A stretch of DNA of 5,884 nucleotides, taken from Bifidobacteriaceae bacterium (GTDB lineage: Bacteria > Actinomycetota > Actinomycetes > Actinomycetales > WQXJ01). Shown piece by piece: positions 1 to 5,884 of this stretch. Within the stretch, counting starts at the first letter, position 1. Each line of letters starts with the position of its first letter. The notes beneath the pieces were generated by a model. It saw only the letters and a list, made by a program, of their open reading frames with translations, was not told where the DNA came from and made no database searches. Both the position numbers and the translations under genes were made by a program. The stretch lies in the NCBI GenBank assembly GCA_031272565.1, contig JAISTN010000137.1, forward strand, positions 1 to 5,884, in the 5' to 3' direction.

Positions 1-796
1 CACCGCGGTGGTGGGCGCCACCACCATGATCTTCTCCATCATCATGGCGTTGACCGATTCGCTCAGCACGGGCGTGGAGAACCTGTCCTTGGTCCACCCG
101 CCGTTCCTGCTGGGCCTGATCCTGGGTGGGGCGGTCATCTACTGGTTCACCGGTGCCTCCTCCCAGGCTGTCACCACCGGCGCCTACCGGGCGGTCGAGT
201 TCATCAAGGCCAACATCAAGCTGGACACGGCGGAGGCGGCCTCGGTCAAGGATTCGACCCGGGTGGTTCAGATCTGCACCCAGTACGCGCAGCGCGGCAT
301 GCTGACCATCTTCCTGGCGATCTTCTTCACCACGCTGAGCTTCGCGTTCATCGAGCCGTACCTGTTCATCGGCTACCTGATCTCGATCGCGCTGTTCGGG
401 CTGTACCAGGCCATCTTCATGGCCAACGCGGGCGGCGCCTGGGACAACGCCAAGAAGATTGTCGAGGTCGACCTGCACCAGAAGGGCACCGACCTGCACG
501 ACGCCACCGTGGTGGGCGACACAGTGGGCGACCCGTTCAAGGACACGTCCTCGGTGGCGCTGAACCCGGTCATCAAGTTCACCACGCTGTTCGGCCTGCT
601 GGCCGTCGAGTTGGGCACCATGCTGACCGACCAGGGCCACGGCGTGCTGGTCCACGTGCTGGCCGGCGTCTTGTTCGTGGTGGCGGCGGTGTTTGTGTGG
701 CGCAGCTTCTACTCGATGCGCATCACACATGACCTGTCCGATCCGCAAACGCGCGCCGAGGCGGCCGAGGACGCGCCGGTGGCGCCGGTCGCCTGA
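1..796 (+). CDS. hppA: Membrane-bound ion-translocating pyrophosphatase, C-terminal part (5' end outside window)
   Basis: Integral membrane enzyme that couples pyrophosphate hydrolysis to pumping of H+ (or Na+) out of the cytoplasm. The reading frame is open to the left edge (codons from position 2), so the GTG at 8 is probably internal. Numbering from that GTG, the family-typical cytosolic motifs are GGAWDNAKK at 142-150 and GDTVGDPFKDT at 170-180, whose Asp and Lys residues bind Mg-pyrophosphate. Hydrophobic helices lie at about 31-50, 98-115, 117-140, 186-206 and 212-233, matching the last helices of the 16-helix fold; the family is about 700 residues long, so about one third is present. 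A short acidic, Ala/Pro-rich tail (241-262) ends the protein. The stretch YWFTGASSQAV at 45-55 differs from the FSAMTMxAVG-like form common in plant and many bacterial enzymes. The residue that separates K+-dependent from K+-independent enzymes lies upstream of the window, so the subtype and pumped ion are not decided. The family call is secure. Confidence 0.95.
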   Translation, partial: TAVVGATTMIFSIIMALTDSLSTGVENLSLVHPPFLLGLILGGAVIYWFTGASSQAVTTGAYRAVEFIKANIKLDTAEAASVKDSTRVVQICTQYAQRGMLTIFLAIFFTTLSFAFIEPYLFIGYLISIALFGLYQAIFMANAGGAWDNAKKIVEVDLHQKGTDLHDATVVGDTVGDPFKDTSSVALNPVIKFTTLFGLLAVELGTMLTDQGHGVLVHVLAGVLFVVAAVFVWRSFYSMRITHDLSDPQTRAEAAEDAPVAPVA

Positions 797-833
797 CGCA
801 GTCCACTGGGTCCCGGCTGTCGATGCCCCACGG

Positions 834-839
834 TAACCT
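834..839 (+). promoter_or_regulatory. Candidate -10 box for a leaderless dipeptidase transcript
   Basis: TAACCT matches the TANNNT form of sigma70-type -10 elements in actinobacteria. It ends six bases before the GTG start at 846, so transcription would begin at or next to the first base of the start codon. No convincing -35 hexamer and no Shine-Dalgarno is visible, which is consistent with leaderless expression. Its TAA is also an in-frame stop that bounds the gene. The hexamer is short, so this is an inference from position. Confidence 0.45.
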
Positions 840-845
840 GGTGAA

Positions 846-2264
846 GTGAGTTCCTCCGGCACGCTGGACACCTCTGAAGTCCTGGCCGCGCACGATGCCG
901 CCTGGGAGGCCCTGGGCGCCGGCGGCATCATCGACGGGCACAACGACCTGATGTGGGAGTTGCGCTCACAGACCGGCTCGGCCGTGGCCGGGCTGGACCA
1001 AATCGACGACCGTTTCCACACCGACTTGGTGCGCCTGCGGGCGGGGGGCGTGGTTGGCCAGTTCTGGTCGGTTTGGCTGCCCTCATGGCTCTCTGACACC
1101 GCCGCCGTGACCGCCGCCCTGGAACAGATCGACCTGGTGCACCGCCTGGCGCAGGCCTATCCGGAACGGCTGGTCTTTGCCCGCACGGCGGCCGAGGTCC
1201 GGGCGGCGGCCAAGAGTGGCCGCATCGCCTGTCTGATCGGCTTGGAGGGCGGCCACCTGGTAGGCCGGTCACCCGCCGTGCTGCGCATGTTTGCCCGCTT
1301 GGGGGCGCGTTACCTGACCTTGACCCACACCGAGAACAACGCCTGGGCGGATGCGGCCACGGACCGGCCGGCGGTGGGCGGCTTGTCGGATGAGGGCCTG
1401 GCCATGGTGGCCGAATGCGAGCGCCAAGGCGTCTTGGTGGACCTGTCGCACGTGGCGCCCACCACCATGCGGGCGGCCTTGGCGGTGGCCAAGGCGCCGG
1501 TCATCTTCTCCCATTCTTCGGCTTTGGCACTGACGGACCATCCGCGCAACGTGCCCGATGACGTCCTGGCGCAGTTGCCGGCCAACGGCGGGGTGGCGAT
1601 GGCTTCGTTTGTGCCGGAGTTTGTCTCCCAGGCCTTCCGCGACTGGCAACTTGAAAGTGAAGCGGCCCTGAGCCAAATGGGCGTGGTGTTCCGCTTTGGC
1701 GAAAGCTGGATGCCGGCCCCCCGGGCGGGCGAAACCCCGGAGCAGACCATCACCCGGGGCCTGGCGGAACGCCAGGCCCGGCGGGCCAGCGCCACGGCGG
1801 CCGGCCAGGCCAGGAGTGAGGCCGCGACGGGCCGGGGTGACACGGCCACGGCCGATGCGGCCATCGCCGATGCCACCGCCACCATCTCCTTCACCGACGC
1901 CTTGGAGGCCTATCAGGCGGCCCACCCGGCCCCACCGGTGACGATCAAGAACGTGGCGGACCACATCGAGCACATGCGGGAGGTGGCCGGCATTGACCAC
2001 ATCGGCATTGGCAGCGACTTTGATGGCACCGCCATGCTGCCGCAGGGCCTGGAGGACGTTGCCAGCTACCCGCGGCTGTTCATGGAGCTGGCCCGCCGCG
2101 GCTGGTCGGTGGACAACATGGCGGCCCTGGCGGGCCGCAACATCCTGCGGGTGCTGGCGGCCACGGATCCGGTCAGCCCACCGCCGGACGAACCGCCGCC
2201 GGATCTGCCCGGCGACTGGATTGACCAGGCGGCCAAGGACATCTGGGGGCTGGACCAGGGCTAG
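846..2264 (+). CDS. Membrane dipeptidase-type metallopeptidase (peptidase M19, renal dipeptidase family)
   Basis: Zinc-dependent enzyme of the amidohydrolase superfamily that cleaves dipeptides (some relatives accept D-residues at the C-terminal position); 472 residues. All expected M19 ligands are visible: HxD at H32/D34 (GHNDLMW), the bridging Glu E134 (GLEGG), H161 (TLTHTENNAW), zinc-binding H202 (VDLSH) and H223 (FSHSS), R234 (HPRNVPDD) and the catalytic Asp D391 (IGIGSDFDG). There is no signal peptide or lipobox, so it should be cytosolic. The start is well bounded: TAA at 834-836 is in frame, and the GTG at 846 is the only usable start before H32. The protein is about 100 residues longer than a typical M19 enzyme. 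The excess is an Ala/Arg/Thr-rich, low-complexity segment at roughly 280-350, between the R234 motif and D391, plus a Pro-rich tail (442-456). It lies 49 bases after hppA on the same strand and probably has its own promoter. Exact substrate unknown. Confidence 0.95.
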   Translation: MSSSGTLDTSEVLAAHDAAWEALGAGGIIDGHNDLMWELRSQTGSAVAGLDQIDDRFHTDLVRLRAGGVVGQFWSVWLPSWLSDTAAVTAALEQIDLVHRLAQAYPERLVFARTAAEVRAAAKSGRIACLIGLEGGHLVGRSPAVLRMFARLGARYLTLTHTENNAWADAATDRPAVGGLSDEGLAMVAECERQGVLVDLSHVAPTTMRAALAVAKAPVIFSHSSALALTDHPRNVPDDVLAQLPANGGVAMASFVPEFVSQAFRDWQLESEAALSQMGVVFRFGESWMPAPRAGETPEQTITRGLAERQARRASATAAGQARSEAATGRGDTATADAAIADATATISFTDALEAYQAAHPAPPVTIKNVADHIEHMREVAGIDHIGIGSDFDGTAMLPQGLEDVASYPRLFMELARRGWSVDNMAALAGRNILRVLAATDPVSPPPDEPPPDLPGDWIDQAAKDIWGLDQG

Positions 2265-2272
2265 GCGGTAAT

Positions 2273-2292
2273 CCGGGAGTGGTCAGCCCCGG
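2273..2292. terminator. Weak hairpin between convergent gene ends
   Basis: CCGGG at 2273-2277 pairs with CCCGG at 2288-2292 across a 10-base loop, in and beside the 18-base gap between the dipeptidase stop and the stop of the minus-strand gene. There is no T-tract on either side. The stem is only five perfect base pairs, so in DNA this GC-rich it may be chance. Confidence 0.25.
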
Positions 2293-2687
2293 GTGACTTC
2301 GAGGACGCCGTCCACCATGGTGATGTCGTATTCCGCGGTCACGTCGTGATGGCCGCGGCGCACTGTCACGCCGGTGATCCGGTTGGCGTACCGGCCCAGG
2401 CCGCGGCCCTGTGCCACCTGGTTGGTCACCACCACCTCGTCGCCCACCTGCAGGTCGCCATCGGTTGACCAGCCGCCCAGCATGTGGATGTGGCCGGCGC
2501 CCTCATGCACCCGCACGGCCGATGTCCCAGCGACGGTGATGGCCCGCCGGGCCGGCACCGCCGGCGGCGCCACGGCCGGGCCGGGCTGGCTGGCGGCGGC
2601 CTGGGCGGCGGTTGGATGCAAGCCTGGGGCGCTCAGGACACAGGTGGCCAGCGCGGGGGAGTCCGCAAGGGCAAAGGAGGATCGCAT
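2283..2687 (-). CDS. Unrecognised 134-residue protein, possibly exported
   Basis: I do not recognise a family. The start ATG (2685-2687) is preceded by AAGGAA (plus-strand 2696-2701) with an 8-base spacer, a good ribosome binding site, and codon third positions are strongly G/C as in the neighbours, so it is likely a real gene. Residues 1-35 are Ala/Ser/Leu-rich with Arg2 and could be a weak export signal (possible cleavage near AQA at 28-30), but Asp9 breaks the hydrophobic run. LATC at 13-16 is a poor lipobox. Residues 36-47 are an Ala/Pro linker. Residues 49-133 alternate hydrophobic and polar residues in many short stretches (VRVHEG, GDEVVVTN, NRITGVTVRRG, EYDITMVDGVLEV), suggesting a small all-beta domain. 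GHIHMLGGW (66-73) and RRGHH (110-114) supply several histidines. It converges with the dipeptidase, 18 bases apart, and diverges from the DUF6177-like gene. Confidence 0.65.
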   Translation of the reverse strand: MRSSFALADSPALATCVLSAPGLHPTAAQAAASQPGPAVAPPAVPARRAITVAGTSAVRVHEGAGHIHMLGGWSTDGDLQVGDEVVVTNQVAQGRGLGRYANRITGVTVRRGHHDVTAEYDITMVDGVLEVTRG

Positions 2688-2789
2688 CGGTCGGGTTCCT
2701 TGGGTTGAGGTGGTGAGGCCGCCGGCGGTGGACGGGCCGCCAACAACCTTGGTTACTCCAGCCCCAACAAGTCATGGGATGATTTCATT

Positions 2790-2805
2790 CCCGCCCTCTG
2801 GCGGG
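2790..2805. repeat. Short perfect inverted repeat in the divergent promoter region
   Basis: CCCGCC (2790-2795) and GGCGGG (2800-2805) form a perfect 6-bp stem with a CTCT loop. No T-run follows on either strand, so it is not a typical intrinsic terminator. Its place between the two divergent starts makes an operator a possibility, but this is only inferred from position. Confidence 0.35.
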
Positions 2806-2942
2806 CACCACCCCTGGCCAAGGTCCCATCTGAAATGTGCTTACGGTAGAGGTATCGGCCCGCGGCCACCCAGCCGCAACCAACCAGTCCCCCCCGCGTT
2901 TTTGCAGGTCAGCGCGGATTTACGAGCTACCGCCGGACACCG

Positions 2943-2948
2943 AGGAGG
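2943..2948 (+). promoter_or_regulatory. Strong Shine-Dalgarno that fixes the start of the DUF6177-like gene
   Basis: AGGAGG followed by an 8-base spacer and ATG at 2957. This near-perfect site favours the ATG at 2957 over the in-frame GTG at 2837, which would add 40 residues of Pro/Arg/Ser-rich sequence without a comparable ribosome binding site. Confidence 0.85.
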
Positions 2949-2956
2949 ACCGCGAC

Positions 2957-4084
2957 ATGACGCTGATTTGGCAGCCTAGCAGCGGCCAAAGCCGCTTCCA
3001 GGGAGCGACCGGGCGTGAGGTTACTCACACCGGGCGCCCCGCCCATGGACCACACCAGGTTCACCTGACCGAGGACCTGGGCGCCGCCCTGACCGATTCC
3101 GCCACGCCCTTTTCGGTCCACACCGAGACCCGGCAGGCACTGGTCCACCTGTCCGGCGCCCGGTCCCAGTTCTTGGCCATGGCCGAGCGCCAACACCGCC
3201 GGCCCATCGTCATCTCCGATGGGCTGTCGGCCCTTAGCGAGCCGATGCGCCAAGCCCTGGTGGCCTACCGCGGCGGCTGGGCCGTGCGCGGTTCCGACGG
3301 TACCTTGCGCAACGGCCTGACCGGCCGGCGAATGGAGCATGAAACCGAGGCCCTCAACCTGGCGCCGGTCGACTCGGTCGACGACATGGCCGTCAACCAC
3401 CTGCGGCCCACACCCGCCACCCACACCTTGTTGCAGGTCAACCTGACCCTGCGCCGGCGGGGCCTGGAGGCCCGGCGGGTGGGCCAAACCGCCCACCTGT
3501 TGCTGCAAGCCGTGCTGGACGCCGGGCCCGTAGCCTGCGGCCTGACCGAGCCGGTTCTGGGGTGCCCCACCCCCAAGGAACTGGCCTACTTTGCCGGCAC
3601 CCGCCAGGCCCACCGCACGGGCGTGATCCTGGTAGGACCGGCCCAGGCGCCGGCCGCCTTGACCATCATGCACAGTTCCGGACCGGGCTATTCGGATGAG
3701 AACCTGACCGGCCTGATCGCCCTGGCACCGCTGGGTGACCCCAGTCTGCCGGACAAGCTGGCCCGGTTGAGTTCAGCCATGACCGAACTGTCGTATGTGG
3801 GCGAGGTCCTCTTTGGCCTGTTCCAAACCCAATCCGGCACGCCCGCCCTGGCCACGCCACCCTCACTACAGCACGCCCCCACTCCCGTGGCCATGGTGCT
3901 GGCGGTCGGGACCATGAAGGGCACCAGGCTGGACGGCGACCGAGCGGCCCGGGTTTTCGGAGCCCAACCGCTGGGTGGACACGGCGGCTGGCTGTTCCCG
4001 CTGGACCGCACCGGGCCGGCCACCGGTTTGGCCCTCGCCAAGACCTTCGTCACCAGGGACCGCCGATGCCCAGGGAGATTCTGA
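2957..4084 (+). CDS. DUF6177-like protein of unknown function
   Basis: A 375-residue protein with no signal peptide and no clear membrane helix, so probably cytosolic. From memory it resembles the actinobacterial DUF6177 family: a VHTETRQALVHLSG block at 54-67, a segment with PIVISDG (83-89) then GGWAVRGSDGTLRNGLTGRRM (split across 106-126), a central Leu-rich stretch at 158-188, a CGLTEPVLGCPTPKELA block at 194-210, then LGCPTPKEL followed by a beta-rich region (221-260) and a C-terminal GGWLFPLD. No catalytic motif (no Walker, HD, DxD or Ser nucleophile signature) is evident. The start is set by AGGAGG at 2943-2948. The 3' end overlaps the next gene by 19 bases, so the two are almost certainly one transcript with coupled translation. 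I recall DUF6177 genes near type VII secretion loci in some actinobacteria, but no secretion gene is visible here. Family call moderate, gene call strong. Confidence 0.85.
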   Translation: MTLIWQPSSGQSRFQGATGREVTHTGRPAHGPHQVHLTEDLGAALTDSATPFSVHTETRQALVHLSGARSQFLAMAERQHRRPIVISDGLSALSEPMRQALVAYRGGWAVRGSDGTLRNGLTGRRMEHETEALNLAPVDSVDDMAVNHLRPTPATHTLLQVNLTLRRRGLEARRVGQTAHLLLQAVLDAGPVACGLTEPVLGCPTPKELAYFAGTRQAHRTGVILVGPAQAPAALTIMHSSGPGYSDENLTGLIALAPLGDPSLPDKLARLSSAMTELSYVGEVLFGLFQTQSGTPALATPPSLQHAPTPVAMVLAVGTMKGTRLDGDRAARVFGAQPLGGHGGWLFPLDRTGPATGLALAKTFVTRDRRCPGRF

Positions 4085-4413
4085 TCGTCAGCCGGCATGA
4101 AGTCAGCGCGCAAGCGGTGGCCGATGCCGCGCTTCAAGTCGACGCCTCCTTGTCGGTTCAGGGCGGGCCGCCGGCGACCGTCACGGTCGAATCCGCCCGC
4201 GGCCAGGTCGTGTTGCGCCTAGGTCCCAGCGCCCAGGCCCACCAGACGAGCGACATCGGCCGCCTGGTGCCCTGTGCCAACCAGCCCGATGGCCCCACCT
4301 ACTGGACGGAAGGCTGGGCGCCTTGGGGGCCTTTTGGTGAAGCGGGGGTGGCGGTAGCCTTCAAGCTGGCCACCAACCTGGGCGCGACCTGCGTGGTGGA
4401 AGACGGCGCCTAA
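4066..4413 (+). CDS. Small protein of unknown function, overlapping partner of the DUF6177-like gene
   Basis: A 115-residue protein that starts inside the end of the upstream gene in another frame (19-base overlap). ATG at 4066 has AGGGA at 4055-4059 with a 6-base spacer. The N-terminus (REILIVSRHEVSAQAVADAA) looks like a beta strand followed by a helix, then short strands at about 37-53 (TVTVESARGQVVLRLG). A Trp-rich segment follows at 78-89 (TYWTEGWAPWGP) and a hydrophobic helix at 91-106. There is no signal peptide, so it is probably cytosolic. I recall small proteins of this outline (strand-helix N-terminus, central Trp, C-terminal helix) next to DUF6177 genes in other actinobacteria, which suggests a conserved pair, but this is unchecked. 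Function unknown; the overlap suggests the two products are made together and may interact. Confidence 0.75.
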   Translation: MPREILIVSRHEVSAQAVADAALQVDASLSVQGGPPATVTVESARGQVVLRLGPSAQAHQTSDIGRLVPCANQPDGPTYWTEGWAPWGPFGEAGVAVAFKLATNLGATCVVEDGA

Positions 4414-4444
4414 GCGACAATTGGCCGTTTGGCCCGGCGCCGTC
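4402..4444. terminator. Probable bidirectional terminator between the small gene and purL
   Basis: GACGGCGCC (4402-4410) and its exact reverse complement GGCGCCGTC (4436-4444) form a 9-bp GC-rich stem around a 25-base loop. The left arm covers the last codons of the small gene and the right arm enters the purL stop codon (4443-4445). Inside the loop GGCC-GTTT-GGCC (4423-4434) can form a second small stem. There is no T-tract, as is common for hairpins at gene ends in high-GC actinobacteria. Its position exactly between two convergent stops favours a two-way transcription barrier. Confidence 0.6.
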
Positions 4445-5884
4445 AGCCGAAGTGGCGCGGCAGGGTTTGGCTGGAGGCCTCTTCCAGGTCGCTCAGCGAG
4501 GCCGTGAACCACCCGGCCACCTCCAGCGCCGGTTCACCTTCCGGCCCGGCGGCATCGTCCGTCACACCCAGCCGCAAAACCGGGAAGCCCCGGGCGGAAG
4601 CCAGGTCCATCAGACGTGATTCCTCCGCCTTGGGCACGGCCACCAAGGCCCGCGCCTGACTCTCGGAGAACAACGCCTCGAACGCGGTCAACCGATCGCG
4701 GGCCAGCAGCGGATCCAAGTCGACCCGCACGCCCACGCCGTAGCGCAGGCAGCACTCCACCAGGCCCTGCGCCAGGCCGCCTTCCGACAAGTCATGGCTG
4801 GACGCCGCCACGCCGTCCCGGGCGGCCGCGATCAGAATCTCCGCCAGCGCCCGTTCCGCCTTCAGGTCCACCCGGGGGGGCAGGCCGCCCAGGTGCCCGT
4901 GGGCGACATCGGCCCAGGCCGAGCCACCCAGCTCGGCCGCCGTGGCCCCCAGCAAGAAGACGCTCAAGCCCGGCTCGCGCCAGCCGGAGGGCACCGCCTC
5001 CGCTACATCATCCATCACGCCCAGCACGCCCACCACGGGCGTGGGGTGAATCGCCGAATCGATCAGGCCCGGCTGGCCCGTCTCGTTGTAGAGCGAGACA
5101 TTGCCGCCGGTGACGGGCACGCCCAGCTCCTGGCAGGCGTCCGCCAGGCCCTCCATGGCCGTCACCAGTTGCCACATCGAAGCGGGCGATTCGGGTGAAC
5201 CAAAGTTGAGGCAGTCGCTCACGGCCAAAGGCCGCGCCCCCACGCAAGCCACGTTGCGGTAGGCCTCCGCCAGGGCCTGGCGGCCGCCCTCCCGCGGGTC
5301 AAGCTTGGTGTAGCGGCCGTTGCCGTCGGTGGCCAGGGCGATCCCCAGGCCGGTGGCCTCGTCGATGCGCAGCACGCCCGCGTCATCGGGCATCGCCATG
5401 GCCGTGTTGCCTTGCACAAACCGGTCGTACTGGTTGGTGATCCAGGCCTTGGAGCAGAGGTTGGGGCTGGCCGCCAGCGCCAGGACGGTGGCCCTCAGTT
5501 CGTCGCCCGTAGCCGGGCGGGCCAGGCCGTCCGGGCTGTCCGCCTGCAGCGCGTCCTGCCAGGCCGGCCGCTCGTAGGGCCGCTCATAGACCGGTGATTC
5601 CTTGGCCACCGTCTTGGGGTTGACATCCACCACCTTCTGGCCACGGTAGTAGACCAGTAGGCGGTCGCCGGCAATCACCTCACCCACCACGGAGCTTTCC
5701 ACATCCCACTTGGCCGCAATCTCCAAGAAGGCCTGGTAGTTGGCGGGCTTGACCACCGCCATCATGCGCTCCTGGCTTTCCGACATCAGGATTTCTTCCG
5801 GGGTCAGGGTCGGGTCGCGCAGCAGCACCTGGTCCAGATCCACCCGCATGCCGCCGTCGCCCGAGGCCGCCAGTTCGGACGTGG
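4443..5884 (-). CDS. purL: Phosphoribosylformylglycinamidine synthase subunit PurL, C-terminal two thirds (5' end outside window)
   Basis: ATP-dependent synthetase subunit that converts FGAR to FGAM in de novo purine synthesis, in the cytosol, working with PurQ (glutaminase) and PurS in bacteria with the split enzyme. The frame is open to the right edge; the ATG at 5847-5849 is internal, since the upstream codons read SELAASGDGG, a conserved PurL segment. Numbered from that ATG, family blocks are MSESQERM (22-29), SKAWITNQYDRFVQGN (133-148), SDCLNFG (211-217), GGNVSLYNE (248-256) and SHDLSEGGL (351-359). The protein ends in LPRHFG, a normal PurL end. About 480 of some 750 residues are present, with no frameshift or missing motif. 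The N-terminal glutaminase-free layout and the C-terminal end without a glutaminase domain point to the small PurL form rather than the fused PurLQ form. It converges with the DUF6177-like pair, 29 bases away. Confidence 0.97.
   Translation of the reverse strand, partial: TSELAASGDGGMRVDLDQVLLRDPTLTPEEILMSESQERMMAVVKPANYQAFLEIAAKWDVESSVVGEVIAGDRLLVYYRGQKVVDVNPKTVAKESPVYERPYERPAWQDALQADSPDGLARPATGDELRATVLALAASPNLCSKAWITNQYDRFVQGNTAMAMPDDAGVLRIDEATGLGIALATDGNGRYTKLDPREGGRQALAEAYRNVACVGARPLAVSDCLNFGSPESPASMWQLVTAMEGLADACQELGVPVTGGNVSLYNETGQPGLIDSAIHPTPVVGVLGVMDDVAEAVPSGWREPGLSVFLLGATAAELGGSAWADVAHGHLGGLPPRVDLKAERALAEILIAAARDGVAASSHDLSEGGLAQGLVECCLRYGVGVRVDLDPLLARDRLTAFEALFSESQARALVAVPKAEESRLMDLASARGFPVLRLGVTDDAAGPEGEPALEVAGWFTASLSDLEEASSQTLPRHFG

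Larger units (their letters stand above)
2688..2956. other. Divergent intergenic region with probable promoters and leader of the DUF6177-like gene
   Basis: This 269-base stretch lies between two divergent genes and must hold promoters for both. Its centre (about 2740-2790) is noticeably less GC-rich than the flanks. On the plus strand TACGGT at 2842-2847 fits a TANNNT -10 box, but no good -35 is seen 16-18 bases upstream. On the minus strand no convincing -10 hexamer was found. A CCCGCC/GGCGGG hairpin lies at 2790-2805. No gene, tRNA or recognised riboswitch is visible. The frame of the DUF6177-like gene is open back to a GTG at 2837, but coding there is not favoured. Confidence 0.5.

Noticed and set aside
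797..845. Intrinsic terminator after hppA
   Set aside because: No stem of useful length and no T-tract could be found in the 49-base gap.
1269..2000. Long minus-strand open frame (243 codons) opposite the dipeptidase
   Set aside because: Arg/Gly/His-rich translation with no family features; it lies wholly within the dipeptidase gene, whose catalytic motifs are intact. Long antisense open frames are expected in DNA this GC-rich.
2837..2956. 40-residue N-terminal extension of the DUF6177-like protein from GTG at 2837
   Set aside because: The ATG at 2957 has AGGAGG at ideal spacing, whereas the upstream stretch encodes Pro/Arg/Ser-rich sequence and holds likely promoter elements.
2374..2979. 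Plus-strand open frame across the minus-strand unknown gene and intergenic region
   Set aside because: Pro/Arg/Trp-rich translation typical of a shadow frame; it would run over the ribosome binding site and start of the DUF6177-like gene, and the minus-strand frame has the better start context.
2927..3673. Long minus-strand open frame (248 codons) opposite the DUF6177-like gene
   Set aside because: Gly/Gln/His-rich composition, no good ribosome binding site recognised, and the plus-strand gene there has a near-perfect Shine-Dalgarno and a coupled partner.
4616..5113. Plus-strand open frame (165 codons) opposite purL
   Set aside because: Extremely Pro/Arg-rich and entirely antisense to conserved PurL motifs.
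5847..5849. ATG as the true start of purL
   Set aside because: Upstream in-frame codons to the window edge encode the conserved SELAASGDGG segment of PurL, so this Met is internal.

Overview
This is a very GC-rich window with GTG/ATG starts, purine-ladder codon choice ending mostly in G or C, and protein sequences (PurL, M19 dipeptidase, a DUF6177-like protein) that fit a high-GC Gram-positive bacterium (Actinomycetota). The genus cannot be fixed from this sequence. Six protein-coding genes are supported; two run off the window edges. No tRNA, rRNA, CRISPR array, transposase or attachment site was seen.

Layout, left to right. (1) Positions 1-796, plus strand: the C-terminal part of a membrane-bound ion-pumping pyrophosphatase (hppA). 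(2) 846-2264, plus: a complete cytosolic M19 (renal dipeptidase-type) metallopeptidase with all metal ligands and an unusual Ala/Arg-rich insert. A TANNNT-type -10 box lies exactly where a leaderless GTG-initiated transcript would need it. (3) 2283-2687, minus: an unrecognised 134-residue protein, possibly exported, convergent with the dipeptidase. (4) 2688-2956: a 269-base divergent intergenic region with a small hairpin and a strong Shine-Dalgarno at its right end. (5) 2957-4084 and 4066-4413, plus: two translationally overlapping genes. The first resembles the actinobacterial DUF6177 family and the second is a small 115-residue protein of unknown function. (6) 4443-5884, minus: the C-terminal two thirds of PurL, the large subunit of FGAM synthase in purine synthesis, whose 5' end is outside the window. 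The convergent ends of the small gene and purL share a 9-bp inverted repeat that covers the purL stop codon and probably acts as a two-way terminator.

How the genes relate. hppA, the dipeptidase and purL are ordinary housekeeping functions (energy recovery from pyrophosphate, dipeptide cleavage, purine synthesis) with no obvious shared pathway. The part least explained by known biology is the 2283-4413 island: one unknown minus-strand gene divergent from a tightly coupled two-gene unit. The two-gene unit is the best candidate for an undescribed system, although its function cannot be deduced from the sequence.
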